From assembly GCF_022447245.1 (NCBI RefSeq), contig NZ_JAKVBC010000001.1:227549-291548 (forward strand): a DNA stretch of 64,000 nucleotides. Direction: 5' to 3'. The notes under the pieces are model-generated. The model was not told where the DNA came from and did not search any database. It saw only the letters and a list, made by a program, of their open reading frames with translations. Positions 26,906 through 36,380 of the stretch are shown one piece after another. The DNA comes from Kordia sp. Its GTDB lineage: Bacteria; Bacteroidota; Bacteroidia; Flavobacteriales; Flavobacteriaceae. The position numbers and the translations under genes are program-made. Each line of letters opens with the position of its first letter. The stretch's first letter is position 1.

Positions 26906-27967
26906 TTAGTTAAGTGTCAGTGAGTATGTATATTCTCTTGGATTACTCAAGTCTAATACCACTGTATAGTTTCCTGCTGCTGGCACTGCAATGTTGTCTC
27001 CTCCATTGTTTAAGCGTCCATCAGCTCCTGTATCTCCATAATTCCAATCCCAACCATCATTTGCTCTAAACTTAATTTCGTCAGCTGTTAAATCGATTGT
27101 AATTGAGAATGTTTGTGTTACTGGATCATACGTCATGTCATTATCACTGTCCCAACCTGTTGGTGTTCCTGATCCAATCAATCCCCAGTTTGTATACTGC
27201 GCTGCGCTATATGTTAAGTTTTCAGTATCTACTTGTAAATAGTAGTATCCTGGAGTTGTTTGTACATTAGATTCTCCATCTTCTGTTAAGATTCCTGAGA
27301 AACTTCCATCATCTCCCCAATCTGTATTTCCCCAAGCAAAGTTTCCTGTATCATCTGGTGCTACAAATTTATATTCGTTGTTTAACCAAACATATCCTTC
27401 ATAGTCAGAAGCTCCAAATTCAGAAGAAGCTAATCTTGGTGCTGTTCCTGGATCCCATCCTTGGTGATCTCCTGGTACTGCAATCATTGGCAATGAAGTT
27501 GTGTATGGAGTAACATTTAATGTTAATGTTCCTGAAGTTTGTTGTTGCGCATCTTGGGTTCCTATAGAAGAAATTACACGAATATCTAAATCACCTGCAA
27601 CAAACGGACTTAAACCTGCAGCAATTGCTACGTCGTTTAATTGTTGGTTTGTCCAAGAGATAAATCTTTCATTTGTAGATCCACCTGCAATTGGTGTTGC
27701 AAAATCAGTTCCTCCTAAGGCAATTTCTACATCATACGTGATAGATGTTTGTGCGTCGTAATCCGCATCATTCCAAACAAGTGTAGTGGCTACGTTTTGT
27801 TCGTTGGCAGCACTTAAAACAATAGCTGTTCCTGATGCTGGTGTAACTAATTCTGGTCCGCCTTGTGGAGAAGCAATGATTAAGTTATCATCATCACTAC
27901 ATGCATTGAATCCAACAAAGGCAACGATTGCTAAAAAGCTTCCTGTTATTTTGTTTAATTTTTTCAT
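26906..27967 (-). CDS. susE: SusE/SusF-type surface glycan-binding lipoprotein
   Basis: A 353-aa outer-membrane lipoprotein with lipobox FNAC (Cys23) followed by SDDD, a typical Bacteroidota surface-export signal. The N-terminal SusE-type Ig domain runs through VTPASGTAIVLSAANEQNVATTLVWNDADYDAQTSI; two C-terminal starch-binding-like domains follow, each containing W-rich blocks (DHQGWDPGTAPRLAS, SGTPTGWDSDNDMTYDP, ANDGWDWNYGDTG). Aromatic residues there probably stack against alpha-glucan. It sits 13 bp after susD in the SusC-D-E order. Confidence 0.92.
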   Translation of the reverse strand: MKKLNKITGSFLAIVAFVGFNACSDDDNLIIASPQGGPELVTPASGTAIVLSAANEQNVATTLVWNDADYDAQTSITYDVEIALGGTDFATPIAGGSTNERFISWTNQQLNDVAIAAGLSPFVAGDLDIRVISSIGTQDAQQQTSGTLTLNVTPYTTSLPMIAVPGDHQGWDPGTAPRLASSEFGASDYEGYVWLNNEYKFVAPDDTGNFAWGNTDWGDDGSFSGILTEDGESNVQTTPGYYYLQVDTENLTYSAAQYTNWGLIGSGTPTGWDSDNDMTYDPVTQTFSITIDLTADEIKFRANDGWDWNYGDTGADGRLNNGGDNIAVPAAGNYTVVLDLSNPREYTYSLTLN

Positions 27968-27980
27968 TTGTATTTTTTTT

Positions 27981-29564
27981 TTAGTAACCTGGGTTTTGAG
28001 TTAAATTAGGGTTTGCGGTAATATCTGTAGATGGAATTGGGAATAAGTCTCTAAATGCTTCTGTAGTAGTTCCACTTTCTACATTTCCTTTCCATGGCCA
28101 TACACCTTGATCTGAGAATTGTCCGAAACGAATTAAATCTGTTCTTCTATGTCCTTCCCAGTGCAATTCTTTTGAACGCTCTGATAATAAGAAATCATCT
28201 GTAATGTCTGAGAAACCTCCGATTGGACTTGCATTTGAACGTTGTCTTACTAAGTTTACGTACTGAACTGCTAATCCTTGATCACCTGATCCACTTCTTT
28301 TTACTGCTTCAGCATACATTAAATACACATCTGCCAAACGGAATACTGGGAAATCCGTGTCGATAAAGTCACCAGAACTATCTGATCCAGGAACTCCCAT
28401 ACTCGTAACGTTTTTGAATTTTTCTACTGCATATCCATCGTTAAAGTTAAATACATCGGCAATCTCTAATTCTTGTCCATCAGTAAAGAAGTTAGCTCTA
28501 TCGTCTGTTAATAATTCTGAAGCTGAGAATTTATTTACGAATGCTTTCGTAGTTCTAATTCCGCCCCAACCTCCGTTGATACCGAAGTCTGCTGCACTCA
28601 TATTTCCTCCAACTGGTGCGTGTACTAAGAAAGTCATCGCCCCAAAACCTTGTGTATTCAATCCATCAGAATTGAAAGAGAAAATCATTTCGTTTTGTGC
28701 TCCATTTGTATCATTATCAGCTAAGAATAATTCGTCATAATCTGTGTGAAGTGAATATCCAGCTCCAATAATATTTTCTAAGTAAGGAATTGCTTGTGCA
28801 CTTTGATCTGTTCCTGTGTATACTTCTGCGTTTAAGTGTAATTTTGCCAATAACATCCAAACAGCAGCTTTGTCTGCTCTTCCGTATACATTTTGACGTG
28901 CTCCAATCATAATTGGTTCAATCGACGTTAATTCAGAAACAATAAAGTCAAATACTTCTTGTCTGCTTCCTTGTACTGGTAAAAATGCACCGATAGGATC
29001 TGCTTCTGTTACAAAAGGAACGTTTCCAAACATATCAATAGCATGCCAGTAGCTCAATGCTCTCAAGAAACGAACCTCAGCTTTATACGCTGCTGGTAAA
29101 AATTCTGATTCTGGAACATCTGCTGTTGCTCTTAAGAATTCATTTGAGATTGAAATCTGGAAATAAATTCTGTTATACATCGCTGTGATAAATTCGTTTG
29201 CTGGCGTCCATACTTGCCAGTTAAGGTCATGAATTGTACCATCGTTCCAAGCAATTAATGCTTCATCAGTAGTTAATTGTTGATGTTTCCAGTACTGTCT
29301 CAAATAGTTTGAAAATCCTTCATCAATTCCTGTAATATCAGGATTACCTGCTGGACCTTGCTGTCCACTAACTACGAAACCTGCATAAATTCTTGCAAGA
29401 AATTGTTCGTAAGCCGCAGGATCATCGAATACATCTGCTGCTGACTGCTCTACTATTGGCTCTAAGTCTAACTGATCTTCACAAGATGTGAATCCAAAGC
29501 TAGCTACAAGTAATAATAGTACAATACCTATACGATTTGATTGTTTTCTTAGTGTTTTCATCAT
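27981..29564 (-). CDS. susD: SusD/RagB starch-binding outer-membrane lipoprotein
   Basis: A 527-aa SusD-family lipoprotein. The signal peptide ends in lipobox FTSC (Cys28) followed by EDQLDLEP, the typical SusD mature N-terminus. Helical TPR-like segments (YEQFLARIYAGFV, AEVRFLRALSYWHAIDMFGNVPFV) and the C-terminal RSKELHWEGHRRTDLIRFGQF and LFPIPSTDITANPNLTQNPGY blocks are diagnostic. It forms the lid of the SusC channel and binds oligosaccharide at the cell surface. The gene lies 20 bp after susC. Either of two adjacent ATG codons at the start may be used. Confidence 0.96.
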   Translation of the reverse strand: MMKTLRKQSNRIGIVLLLLVASFGFTSCEDQLDLEPIVEQSAADVFDDPAAYEQFLARIYAGFVVSGQQGPAGNPDITGIDEGFSNYLRQYWKHQQLTTDEALIAWNDGTIHDLNWQVWTPANEFITAMYNRIYFQISISNEFLRATADVPESEFLPAAYKAEVRFLRALSYWHAIDMFGNVPFVTEADPIGAFLPVQGSRQEVFDFIVSELTSIEPIMIGARQNVYGRADKAAVWMLLAKLHLNAEVYTGTDQSAQAIPYLENIIGAGYSLHTDYDELFLADNDTNGAQNEMIFSFNSDGLNTQGFGAMTFLVHAPVGGNMSAADFGINGGWGGIRTTKAFVNKFSASELLTDDRANFFTDGQELEIADVFNFNDGYAVEKFKNVTSMGVPGSDSSGDFIDTDFPVFRLADVYLMYAEAVKRSGSGDQGLAVQYVNLVRQRSNASPIGGFSDITDDFLLSERSKELHWEGHRRTDLIRFGQFSDQGVWPWKGNVESGTTTEAFRDLFPIPSTDITANPNLTQNPGY

Positions 29565-29584
29565 TGTGTGTATTTGGTATGCTT

Positions 29585-32515
29585 TTATAAGTTCAAATTA
29601 AGTCCCATTAATATGTTTCTTGATCTTGGGTAGAAATTGTTATCAATTCCTCCATTGATTTCAGGATCTAATCCGTCGTAATCTGTAATTACAAATAAGT
29701 TTTGTCCTGTCGCGTATAACCTCATACGAATATCTTTATTGAAAAGATTGTCGAAGCTATAACCAATCGTTAAGTTGTCTAACTTTAAGAAAGAAGCATC
29801 TTGCACATAGTAATCAGAGAATAATTGCTGATTTTGGAAACCTGTATCTAAAATCGATGCATTTACATTGTTAATCGTATTTGCTCCAAATAGAGCTTGT
29901 GTATTTCCAGTACTAGAGGCTACGTTATTGTATGCAAAGTTTCCTAAACTAGCTCTCATTGTAAAGCTAAAGTCGAAGTTTCCATATTGCATGTTAGAGT
30001 TGAAACCGATGACTGCATCTGGGTTTGGACTCTTATATCTGTATCTGTCATTTGTATCTACAACACCATCTCCGTTAATATCTACATACGCTCCTTCAAT
30101 TGGCGCTCCGTTTGGATCATAGATTTGTTTGAATACATAAAAAGAGTTTGCCTCAAAACCTACAGAGTTGATTTGGATAGTATTTCCAACTCCACCTGCA
30201 ATTCCCCCAGTTAATGTTCCTGGAGATGTTGGATCGTCTGTTAAGAATAATTTTGTGATTTCGTTATCAAAGAATGATATATTGAAGTTTGTATTCCAAG
30301 AGAAATTATCATTTTCAACTATTCCTGCATTCAAGTTAATTTCCAATCCTCTGTTTTCTAAATTACCAACGTTTGTAAATAATGCGTTTGATAAGTTAGT
30401 TCCAGCTGGTACAGGAATAAAGTTGATTAAGTCTTCTACTTTACGCTCATATACTTCTACAGAACCTGTTAAACGATCGTTGAAAAATCCGAAATCTAAA
30501 CCAAGGTTGATTGTTTTTGAACGTTCCCAACGTAAGTTTTCATCATATTCTTCTGGACGAAGTGTTGTTACAAAACGTGGTGTTCCGTCTGCATTGTATC
30601 CAAATTGGTATTGTACTTGTCCATCACCAGTTGTATAACGTGGAATGTATCCGTAGTCTTGTCCAAATTCTTGCTGACCTGTTTCTCCGTATCCAGCTCT
30701 TAACTTTAATTGAGAGAATACTTTTGAATCTTTCATGAAGTTTTCATCAATAATATTCCATCCTAAAGAAAGTCCTCCAAAGAAATCTGAACGATCATCT
30801 GGATTTAAACGTGACGAACTATCATTTCTTAAGTTGAAGGTAACTAAGTATTTATTATCGTATGCAAAGTTTAATCTTCCGAAATAAGACTCTAAAGCGT
30901 TTTCTGTTTTAAATATATTTCCTGTAACCTCATCTAATCCAGTCACATTTTGGAATCGATTCGATCTGTAAAAACTTTGGAATGAGTGACCAACTGTTAC
31001 ATCAATAGTACTTTTTATACTTTCAATCTCTTTTTTATAGAGTCCATATACATCTAATAATCTTGTTCTATTTAATGTATTGTACGTTCCAAATAATCCT
31101 TGATCGTTGAAGTTAGTCGCTGCAACTCCTGGAATATTTAATCTTCCATTTACTTCATTGTAATCATAACCTCCTTTAACAGTTACTTTTAAATCTCTAA
31201 AGAATGGTAGTGTATAATCTATTTTTAAACTTCCTGTGCTTCTTTTTGTATCTGCTGTATTGCTGTATAATTCTTGTAAACCAACTGGGTTACGGACTGC
31301 AATTGTATTGATAGAACCATCGTTGTTCACATTTTCAGTATAGCCACCAAAAGGACTATTTGGATCAAATACAGACTGTGTTGGATCAAAAGAAACGGCT
31401 GCTCCAATAGCACCATTATTTCCAAAGTTATCATCTAACAATGCTCCTAACACATTTGCTTCAATACTAAGGTCATCTTCTAATAATCGTTGTACAAACT
31501 TTACAGAACCTGTCCAACGCTCCACTTTAGAATGTCTTAATGTTCCTTCTTGATTTACAAAACCAATAGAAGCTCTATAGTTAGAATTGTCAAATCCACC
31601 AGAAACAGTAACATTTGTATCTGTTGTTAATGATCCTCTGTAAATTTGGTCTTGCCAATCTGTACTTGTATTTCCTAATTGAGCAATTTGATTTGTATTT
31701 CCGTTGGCTAAAATCAATTCTCTAAACTGTGATGATGATAATACATCAACTTCGTTTACGTTGTTCCCAACAGAAGTGAAGTGATTTACACTAACATTTA
31801 CTGGTTGTCCTGATTTTCCAGTTTTTGTCGTAATTAAGATAACACCACCTGTTGCTCTCGATCCGTAGATAGAAGCGGCAGACGCATCTTTTAATACTGT
31901 AAACGATGCAATATCGTTTGCATTAATATAGTTAAGTCCTGCACTTCCTTGATCTAATGGAACTCCATCCACAACAATAAGTGGTGCAGAACTTGCTGAT
32001 AAAGAAGAAACTCCACCTCTAATTTTAATAGCAGCACCTGTCCCTGGCGCTCCGCTTGGCGGTGTTACTTGAACTCCTGCGGTTTTACCTGCGATTAACT
32101 GTTCTGGCGAAACAATAGCTCCACCATTAAAGTCGTCAGAAGATACCGATTCAACAGCTCCAGTTACATCTTTCTTCACTGCAGAACCATATCCAACTAT
32201 GACAACTTCATCTAGTTTGGAAGCATCTTCTTCCAAAGCTACATTGACAGTAGCTTGTCCTGTATATGCTATTTCTTGGATTTTGTAACCTACATACGTA
32301 AATACGATGGTTTGACCATTCGCAGCGTTAATTTGATACTTACCATCAAAATCCGTTGTGGTTCCAGTAGCTGTTCCTTTAATTACCACATTTACTCCTA
32401 ATAATGGAGTTCCTGTAGACTGCTCAGTAACAACACCTGTCACTTTTGTTTGGGCAAGCATTCCAATGGGAATCAAAAAAGCCAAAAACAAAATAAATTT
32501 TTGCATTTTCTTCAT
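29585..32515 (-). CDS. susC: SusC/RagA TonB-dependent outer-membrane transporter
   Basis: A 976-aa TonB-dependent importer for malto-oligosaccharides. Signal peptide MKKMQKFILFLAFLIPIGMLAQ, then a carboxypeptidase-regulatory-like domain (VTGVVTEQSTGTPLLGVNVVIKG, ~24-105), the TonB box region DEVVIVGYGSAVKKDVTG, a plug domain (AGKTAGVQVTPPSGAPG, IKIRGGVSSLSASSAPLIVVDG) and a beta-barrel ending in the family C-terminus (YPRSRNILMGLNLNL). It is the first gene of the minus-strand SusC-D-E-amylase transcription unit, divergent from the LacI regulator. Confidence 0.97.
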   Translation of the reverse strand: MKKMQKFILFLAFLIPIGMLAQTKVTGVVTEQSTGTPLLGVNVVIKGTATGTTTDFDGKYQINAANGQTIVFTYVGYKIQEIAYTGQATVNVALEEDASKLDEVVIVGYGSAVKKDVTGAVESVSSDDFNGGAIVSPEQLIAGKTAGVQVTPPSGAPGTGAAIKIRGGVSSLSASSAPLIVVDGVPLDQGSAGLNYINANDIASFTVLKDASAASIYGSRATGGVILITTKTGKSGQPVNVSVNHFTSVGNNVNEVDVLSSSQFRELILANGNTNQIAQLGNTSTDWQDQIYRGSLTTDTNVTVSGGFDNSNYRASIGFVNQEGTLRHSKVERWTGSVKFVQRLLEDDLSIEANVLGALLDDNFGNNGAIGAAVSFDPTQSVFDPNSPFGGYTENVNNDGSINTIAVRNPVGLQELYSNTADTKRSTGSLKIDYTLPFFRDLKVTVKGGYDYNEVNGRLNIPGVAATNFNDQGLFGTYNTLNRTRLLDVYGLYKKEIESIKSTIDVTVGHSFQSFYRSNRFQNVTGLDEVTGNIFKTENALESYFGRLNFAYDNKYLVTFNLRNDSSSRLNPDDRSDFFGGLSLGWNIIDENFMKDSKVFSQLKLRAGYGETGQQEFGQDYGYIPRYTTGDGQVQYQFGYNADGTPRFVTTLRPEEYDENLRWERSKTINLGLDFGFFNDRLTGSVEVYERKVEDLINFIPVPAGTNLSNALFTNVGNLENRGLEINLNAGIVENDNFSWNTNFNISFFDNEITKLFLTDDPTSPGTLTGGIAGGVGNTIQINSVGFEANSFYVFKQIYDPNGAPIEGAYVDINGDGVVDTNDRYRYKSPNPDAVIGFNSNMQYGNFDFSFTMRASLGNFAYNNVASSTGNTQALFGANTINNVNASILDTGFQNQQLFSDYYVQDASFLKLDNLTIGYSFDNLFNKDIRMRLYATGQNLFVITDYDGLDPEINGGIDNNFYPRSRNILMGLNLNL

Positions 32516-32819
32516 TTGTTTAGTTTTTTATTTTCAAAATAATCATAAAATAATCACGTCTTTTTTAATTTTTTTCCGAATTATTTTTTGATAAAATCCG
32601 TGATATTTTTGTTTAAATACTATTATATTTTTACCTCTCGATGTTAAAACTATGTAAATTTTGAGTAAATCAAAATTGAGGCATCGCTTTTGGTCTTACT
32701 CAAACGTTTTCGTGTTGAAAACTTTTATGATCATTGGGTTTTTCTAATTAAAAACAGTGTATTTTTAACAAAAAAATAAAAATATAGAGCTTTAATTATT
32801 GATCTTGTAATCTATCCCT
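32516..32819. promoter_or_regulatory. Divergent control region between susC and the LacI gene
   Basis: A 304-bp AT-rich region that must hold both divergent promoters. A dyad GTTTTC-N5-GAAAAC is at 32706-32722, and AAACGTTTT immediately overlaps its left arm; this resembles LacI-family half sites. On the minus strand TTATTTTG, one base off TAnnTTTG, lies close to the susC start. Operator assignment is tentative. Confidence 0.45.
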
Positions 32820-33860
32820 ATGAAACGAAAAGTAACACTCAAACAAATAGCCAAAGAATTAGACGTTTCAGTATCAACTGTTTCAAAAGCATTAAGAAAC
32901 AGTAAAGAAATTAGTTTAGACACCAGAAGTAAGGTTCAAGCATTCGCCAAACTCTATAATTATAGACCAAATAATATTGCCCTAAGTTTAAAAAATAAAC
33001 GTACCAAAACTATTGGTGTCATTATTCCTGAAATTGTACATCATTTTTTCTCGAAAGTGATTAGCGGAATTGAGAAAGAAGCCAATAACAGAGGATACAA
33101 TGTAATTATCGGATTATCGAACGAATCTTTTGATAAAGAAGTTATTAATATTGAAATGCTTGCTAATGGAAGTATTGACGGTTTTATTCTCTCAGTCGCT
33201 AAAGAAACCCTGTTACTTCAAGATTATCACCATTTCTATGAAACCATTAATCAAGGAATGCCAATTGTAATGTTTGATAGAGTTGTAAATGAGATTGCTT
33301 GTGACAAAGTGGTTGTGGATGACAAACTGGGTTCTAAAAAGGCTGTTGCCAAATTGATAGAAAGTGGTTGTGAAAACATAGCCTTAATTACCACGAAAGA
33401 TTATGTAAATGTAGGCAAACTAAGAACTCAAGGGTATTTAGAAGCATTAGAAGAGCATAAAATAGAACCCAAAGCATCTCTCATTATTAAGGCTGAAGAA
33501 AATAAAGACAAAGAAGTAGAGATTGAAACTTTAGAAAAGGAGATTTCAGCATTATTGGAGAAAGAAAAAGCGATCGACGGAATTTTTGCTGTAAATGAAT
33601 TGTACGCAATCACTGCCATGAAAATAGCAATCAACAAAGGATATAAAATCCCTGAAGATATTTCTATTATTGCCTTTACAGATGGTGTTTTATCCAAGCA
33701 CGCCATTCCTTCGTTGAGCACAATTAGCCAACATGCTGTTGAAATGGGCGAAAAATCTGCAACTATGCTAATTGATAAATTAGAAGAGCTTACAGACGAA
33801 GAAGAGTATCAAACACAAGTCATCAATACAACACTAATAGAACGTGACACCACACGATAA
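32820..33860 (+). CDS. LacI-family regulator of the alpha-glucan locus
   Basis: A 346-aa LacI/GalR repressor. The N-terminal helix-turn-helix TLKQIAKELDVSVSTVSKALRNSKEISLDTRSKV is followed by the hinge NNIALSLKNKRTKTIGVIIPEI and a periplasmic-binding-protein-like effector domain (GIEKEANNRGYNVIIGLSNE, MFDRVVNEIACDKVVVDD, AFTDGVLSKHAIPSLSTISQ). It is divergent from susC and upstream of the transporter gene, so it probably controls both in response to maltose or a maltodextrin, as in other flavobacterial alpha-glucan loci. No truncation. Confidence 0.95.
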   Translation: MKRKVTLKQIAKELDVSVSTVSKALRNSKEISLDTRSKVQAFAKLYNYRPNNIALSLKNKRTKTIGVIIPEIVHHFFSKVISGIEKEANNRGYNVIIGLSNESFDKEVINIEMLANGSIDGFILSVAKETLLLQDYHHFYETINQGMPIVMFDRVVNEIACDKVVVDDKLGSKKAVAKLIESGCENIALITTKDYVNVGKLRTQGYLEALEEHKIEPKASLIIKAEENKDKEVEIETLEKEISALLEKEKAIDGIFAVNELYAITAMKIAINKGYKIPEDISIIAFTDGVLSKHAIPSLSTISQHAVEMGEKSATMLIDKLEELTDEEEYQTQVINTTLIERDTTR

Positions 33861-34011
33861 TAAATTGATTTTCAGTCATCAAATTGTTAAATTTTGACAG
33901 AATTCTAGTCTAGAATTGCAATTTCATAGTGGCTGTTTAAAAAAAACAACTATATTTACACCATAAATATCAAGACTTATATTTTTATCTCTCACCCAAA
34001 AAGTAAGTTTT

Positions 34012-34031
34012 GATAAGTTTAAACGCTTATC
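34012..34031. promoter_or_regulatory. Operator candidate upstream of the MFS transporter
   Basis: Inverted repeat GATAAG-TTTAAACG-CTTATC, 31 bp before the transporter ATG. Its central TTTAAACG resembles LacI-family operators; it is a likely site for the adjacent regulator. Confidence 0.45.
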
Positions 34032-34062
34032 GTACATAGTTACAAACTAATACATTACGATA

Positions 34063-35637
34063 ATGGAAAAGCGTAGATTAAGTTTCTGGGAAATATGGAA
34101 TATGAGTTTCGGTTTCTTAGGAATACAGTTCGGATTTGCCTTGCAAGGTGGATTCATGTCTAGAATATTTCAAACTCTTGGTGCTTCTAAAGATGACATT
34201 CCAATGTTATGGATTGCTGCTCCTCTAACAGGTTTGTTAGTCCAACCAATTATTGGATACTTAAGTGACCGTACATGGCATCCTCGTCTAGGTAGACGAA
34301 GACCATATTTTCTCATTGGGGCAATTCTGAGTTCACTAGCACTATTTTTTGTGCCTTACTCTTCAGCTTTATGGATAGCAGCTGGTTTTTTATGGATACT
34401 TGATGCATCTATAAATGTTTCAATGGAGCCTTTCAGAGCATTAGTTGCCGATAAACTTCCAAAATCTCAACGATCTTATGGTTTTGTAGTACAAACATTA
34501 ATTATTGGTATTGGTACTTGGGTTGCAAGTAATTTACCTAATATCATTTCTAATCTTGGTATTAGTGATGCTGCTGCAAGCGGTGTAGTTCCAATGTCTG
34601 TAAAAGTAGCATTCTCTATTGGTGCATTTGTTTTCCTAGTAAGCATTCTCTACACAATTTTTACTACTTCAGAATATCCTCCTGAAGATATGGAAGAATT
34701 TGAAAGAGAGAAGAAGCAAAAAAACAGATTTATTCCAGATATTATTGAAAATATTGGTAGTATGCCAAAAACAATGAAACGTTTAGGTGTCATTCAATTT
34801 TTTAGTTGGTTTGCATTTTTCACCATGTGGAGTATGTCTAATCCTGCTTTAACAGAACATGTATTCAATACACCAAATCCAACAAAAGACTTGTACGCGA
34901 AGGCAGAAAAAACAGATAGTTTCAAAAATGAAAATAAAATCGAATTCTTAGCTTTAGCAGCAAAAGATAGCCTATTTGTTAAAAATGCAATTAAGGATAC
35001 ATTAATTGCTGATGCTCCCATTTCAAAAGAAATTTTAACAACCTATTCTTCATTAAAAAATGAATCTGAAAAACTAGTATATCTAAAAAATAAAGCAAAT
35101 TCTTTTCAAGATCAAAAAGTATGGTATTGGGTAAGCAATCATAAATTTCAAAAATCTTCTAATGCTGTAGGTTCTTATATGGGAACTTATGGATTATCAT
35201 CTATGGCATTTGCTCTAATACTTGTATTCTATACTTCAAAAAGAAGAATCAACAGAAAGTTTGTACACATGGGATCTCTTATCTTAGGAGGAATTGGATT
35301 TATAATGATGTACTTTATTCCTTCTCCAGACTACTTACACATTAGCTTTACGCTTATTGGGTTTGCTTGGGGAAGTATTTTATCAATGCCCTATGCTATG
35401 CTATCCAGTTCGGTTGATCCTAAGAAGATGGGTGTGATTATGGGAATTTTCAATATGTTCATTGTAATTCCTCAAATCATTGCTGCTTTAGGAGGAATTG
35501 TATTTATCTCAGGGTTATTTGGAGAAGGAGCCATTAATGCCATGATTCTTGCTGGAATTAGCCTAATTATTGCTGGACTATGTAATTTCCTGATCACAGA
35601 CAAAAACGCTATTAGTTACCAAACTGAAGAATCATAA
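34063..35637 (+). CDS. MFS sugar transporter, SLC45/maltose type
   Basis: A 524-aa inner-membrane importer of the GPH/SLC45-like group used for maltose or sucrose. Twelve predicted membrane helices begin with [23 protein letters not shown]; the loop 2-3 signature [23 protein letters not shown] is diagnostic. A hydrophilic insertion of about 110 residues ([12 protein letters not shown]... to [15 protein letters not shown]) lies between the helices around residues 260 and 370, longer than in classical MFS members. It is 8 bp upstream of pgmB, in an operon with maltose phosphorylase, which suggests maltose uptake followed by phosphorolysis. Confidence 0.93.
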   Translation: MEKRRLSFWEIWNMSFGFLGIQFGFALQGGFMSRIFQTLGASKDDIPMLWIAAPLTGLLVQPIIGYLSDRTWHPRLGRRRPYFLIGAILSSLALFFVPYSSALWIAAGFLWILDASINVSMEPFRALVADKLPKSQRSYGFVVQTLIIGIGTWVASNLPNIISNLGISDAAASGVVPMSVKVAFSIGAFVFLVSILYTIFTTSEYPPEDMEEFEREKKQKNRFIPDIIENIGSMPKTMKRLGVIQFFSWFAFFTMWSMSNPALTEHVFNTPNPTKDLYAKAEKTDSFKNENKIEFLALAAKDSLFVKNAIKDTLIADAPISKEILTTYSSLKNESEKLVYLKNKANSFQDQKVWYWVSNHKFQKSSNAVGSYMGTYGLSSMAFALILVFYTSKRRINRKFVHMGSLILGGIGFIMMYFIPSPDYLHISFTLIGFAWGSILSMPYAMLSSSVDPKKMGVIMGIFNMFIVIPQIIAALGGIVFISGLFGEGAINAMILAGISLIIAGLCNFLITDKNAISYQTEES

Positions 35638-35644
35638 CATAATA

Positions 35645-36301
35645 ATGAATAAAAAAGGATTTATATTTGATTTAGATGGTGTCATTGTAGATACTGCAAA
35701 ATACCATTACCTAGCTTGGAAATCCCTTGCCAATGAACTAGGTTTTGACATCACACTAGAACAAAACGAACAACTCAAAGGTGTCAGTAGAGTACGTTCC
35801 CTAGAAATTATTTTAGGTTGGGGAAATGTAACACTCTCCCAAGAGCAGTTCTACAAATACATGGCAGAGAAAAACGATAATTATTTATCGCATATTGCAC
35901 AAATGGATGCAGGAGAAATTCTTCCTGACATCCCAAAAACACTAAACTATTTACAAGAAACACAGCAAGGAATTGCACTTGGATCCGCAAGTAAAAACGC
36001 TCGCAAAATTCTACAAAAGGTAGGTCTACTTGAAGTGTTTGAAGGTATTGTGGATGGAAACGATGTAAGCAAAGCAAAACCCGATCCAGAAGTATTCCTA
36101 ATTGCTGCCGAAAAACTAAATAAAGAACCTAAAAATTGTATTGTATTTGAAGACTCTGTAGCTGGTGTCACTGCTGCCAATAGTGCAGGAATGATTTCTA
36201 TCGGAATTGGTTCCGAAGAAACACTAGGTCATGCAGATTATGTGTTCAAAGATTTTACCGAAATACAGACAAGTTTTATAGAAGAATTAATAAATAGATG
36301 A
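35645..36301 (+). CDS. pgmB: Beta-phosphoglucomutase
   Basis: A 218-aa HAD-superfamily enzyme that converts beta-glucose 1-phosphate, the product of maltose phosphorylase, to glucose 6-phosphate. The catalytic DxD is in FDLDGVIVDT (Asp9/Asp11), the cap domain contains LKGVSRVRSLEIIL, and the core motifs GSASKNARKILQKVGL, KAKPDPEVFL and VFEDSVAGVTAANSAGM follow. Its position directly before a GH65 enzyme is the standard pairing and supports specificity. Confidence 0.95.
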   Translation: MNKKGFIFDLDGVIVDTAKYHYLAWKSLANELGFDITLEQNEQLKGVSRVRSLEIILGWGNVTLSQEQFYKYMAEKNDNYLSHIAQMDAGEILPDIPKTLNYLQETQQGIALGSASKNARKILQKVGLLEVFEGIVDGNDVSKAKPDPEVFLIAAEKLNKEPKNCIVFEDSVAGVTAANSAGMISIGIGSEETLGHADYVFKDFTEIQTSFIEELINR

Positions 36302-36350
36302 TGGTATTAGGTTTTAAGTATTAGTATTAGTGTCAAGCTAACCTAACATC

Positions 36351-36371
36351 AAAACCCAAAACCAAACACCC
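36351..36371. repeat. Dispersed GGGTGTTTGG-type repeat, copy 1
   Basis: Read on the minus strand, this 21-bp stretch is the same as 63714-63734 except one base. Both copies sit just after a stop codon in T/G-rich degenerate text. Typical of small intergenic repeats that spread in flavobacterial genomes. Confidence 0.6.
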
Positions 36372-36380
36372 AATAAAAAA

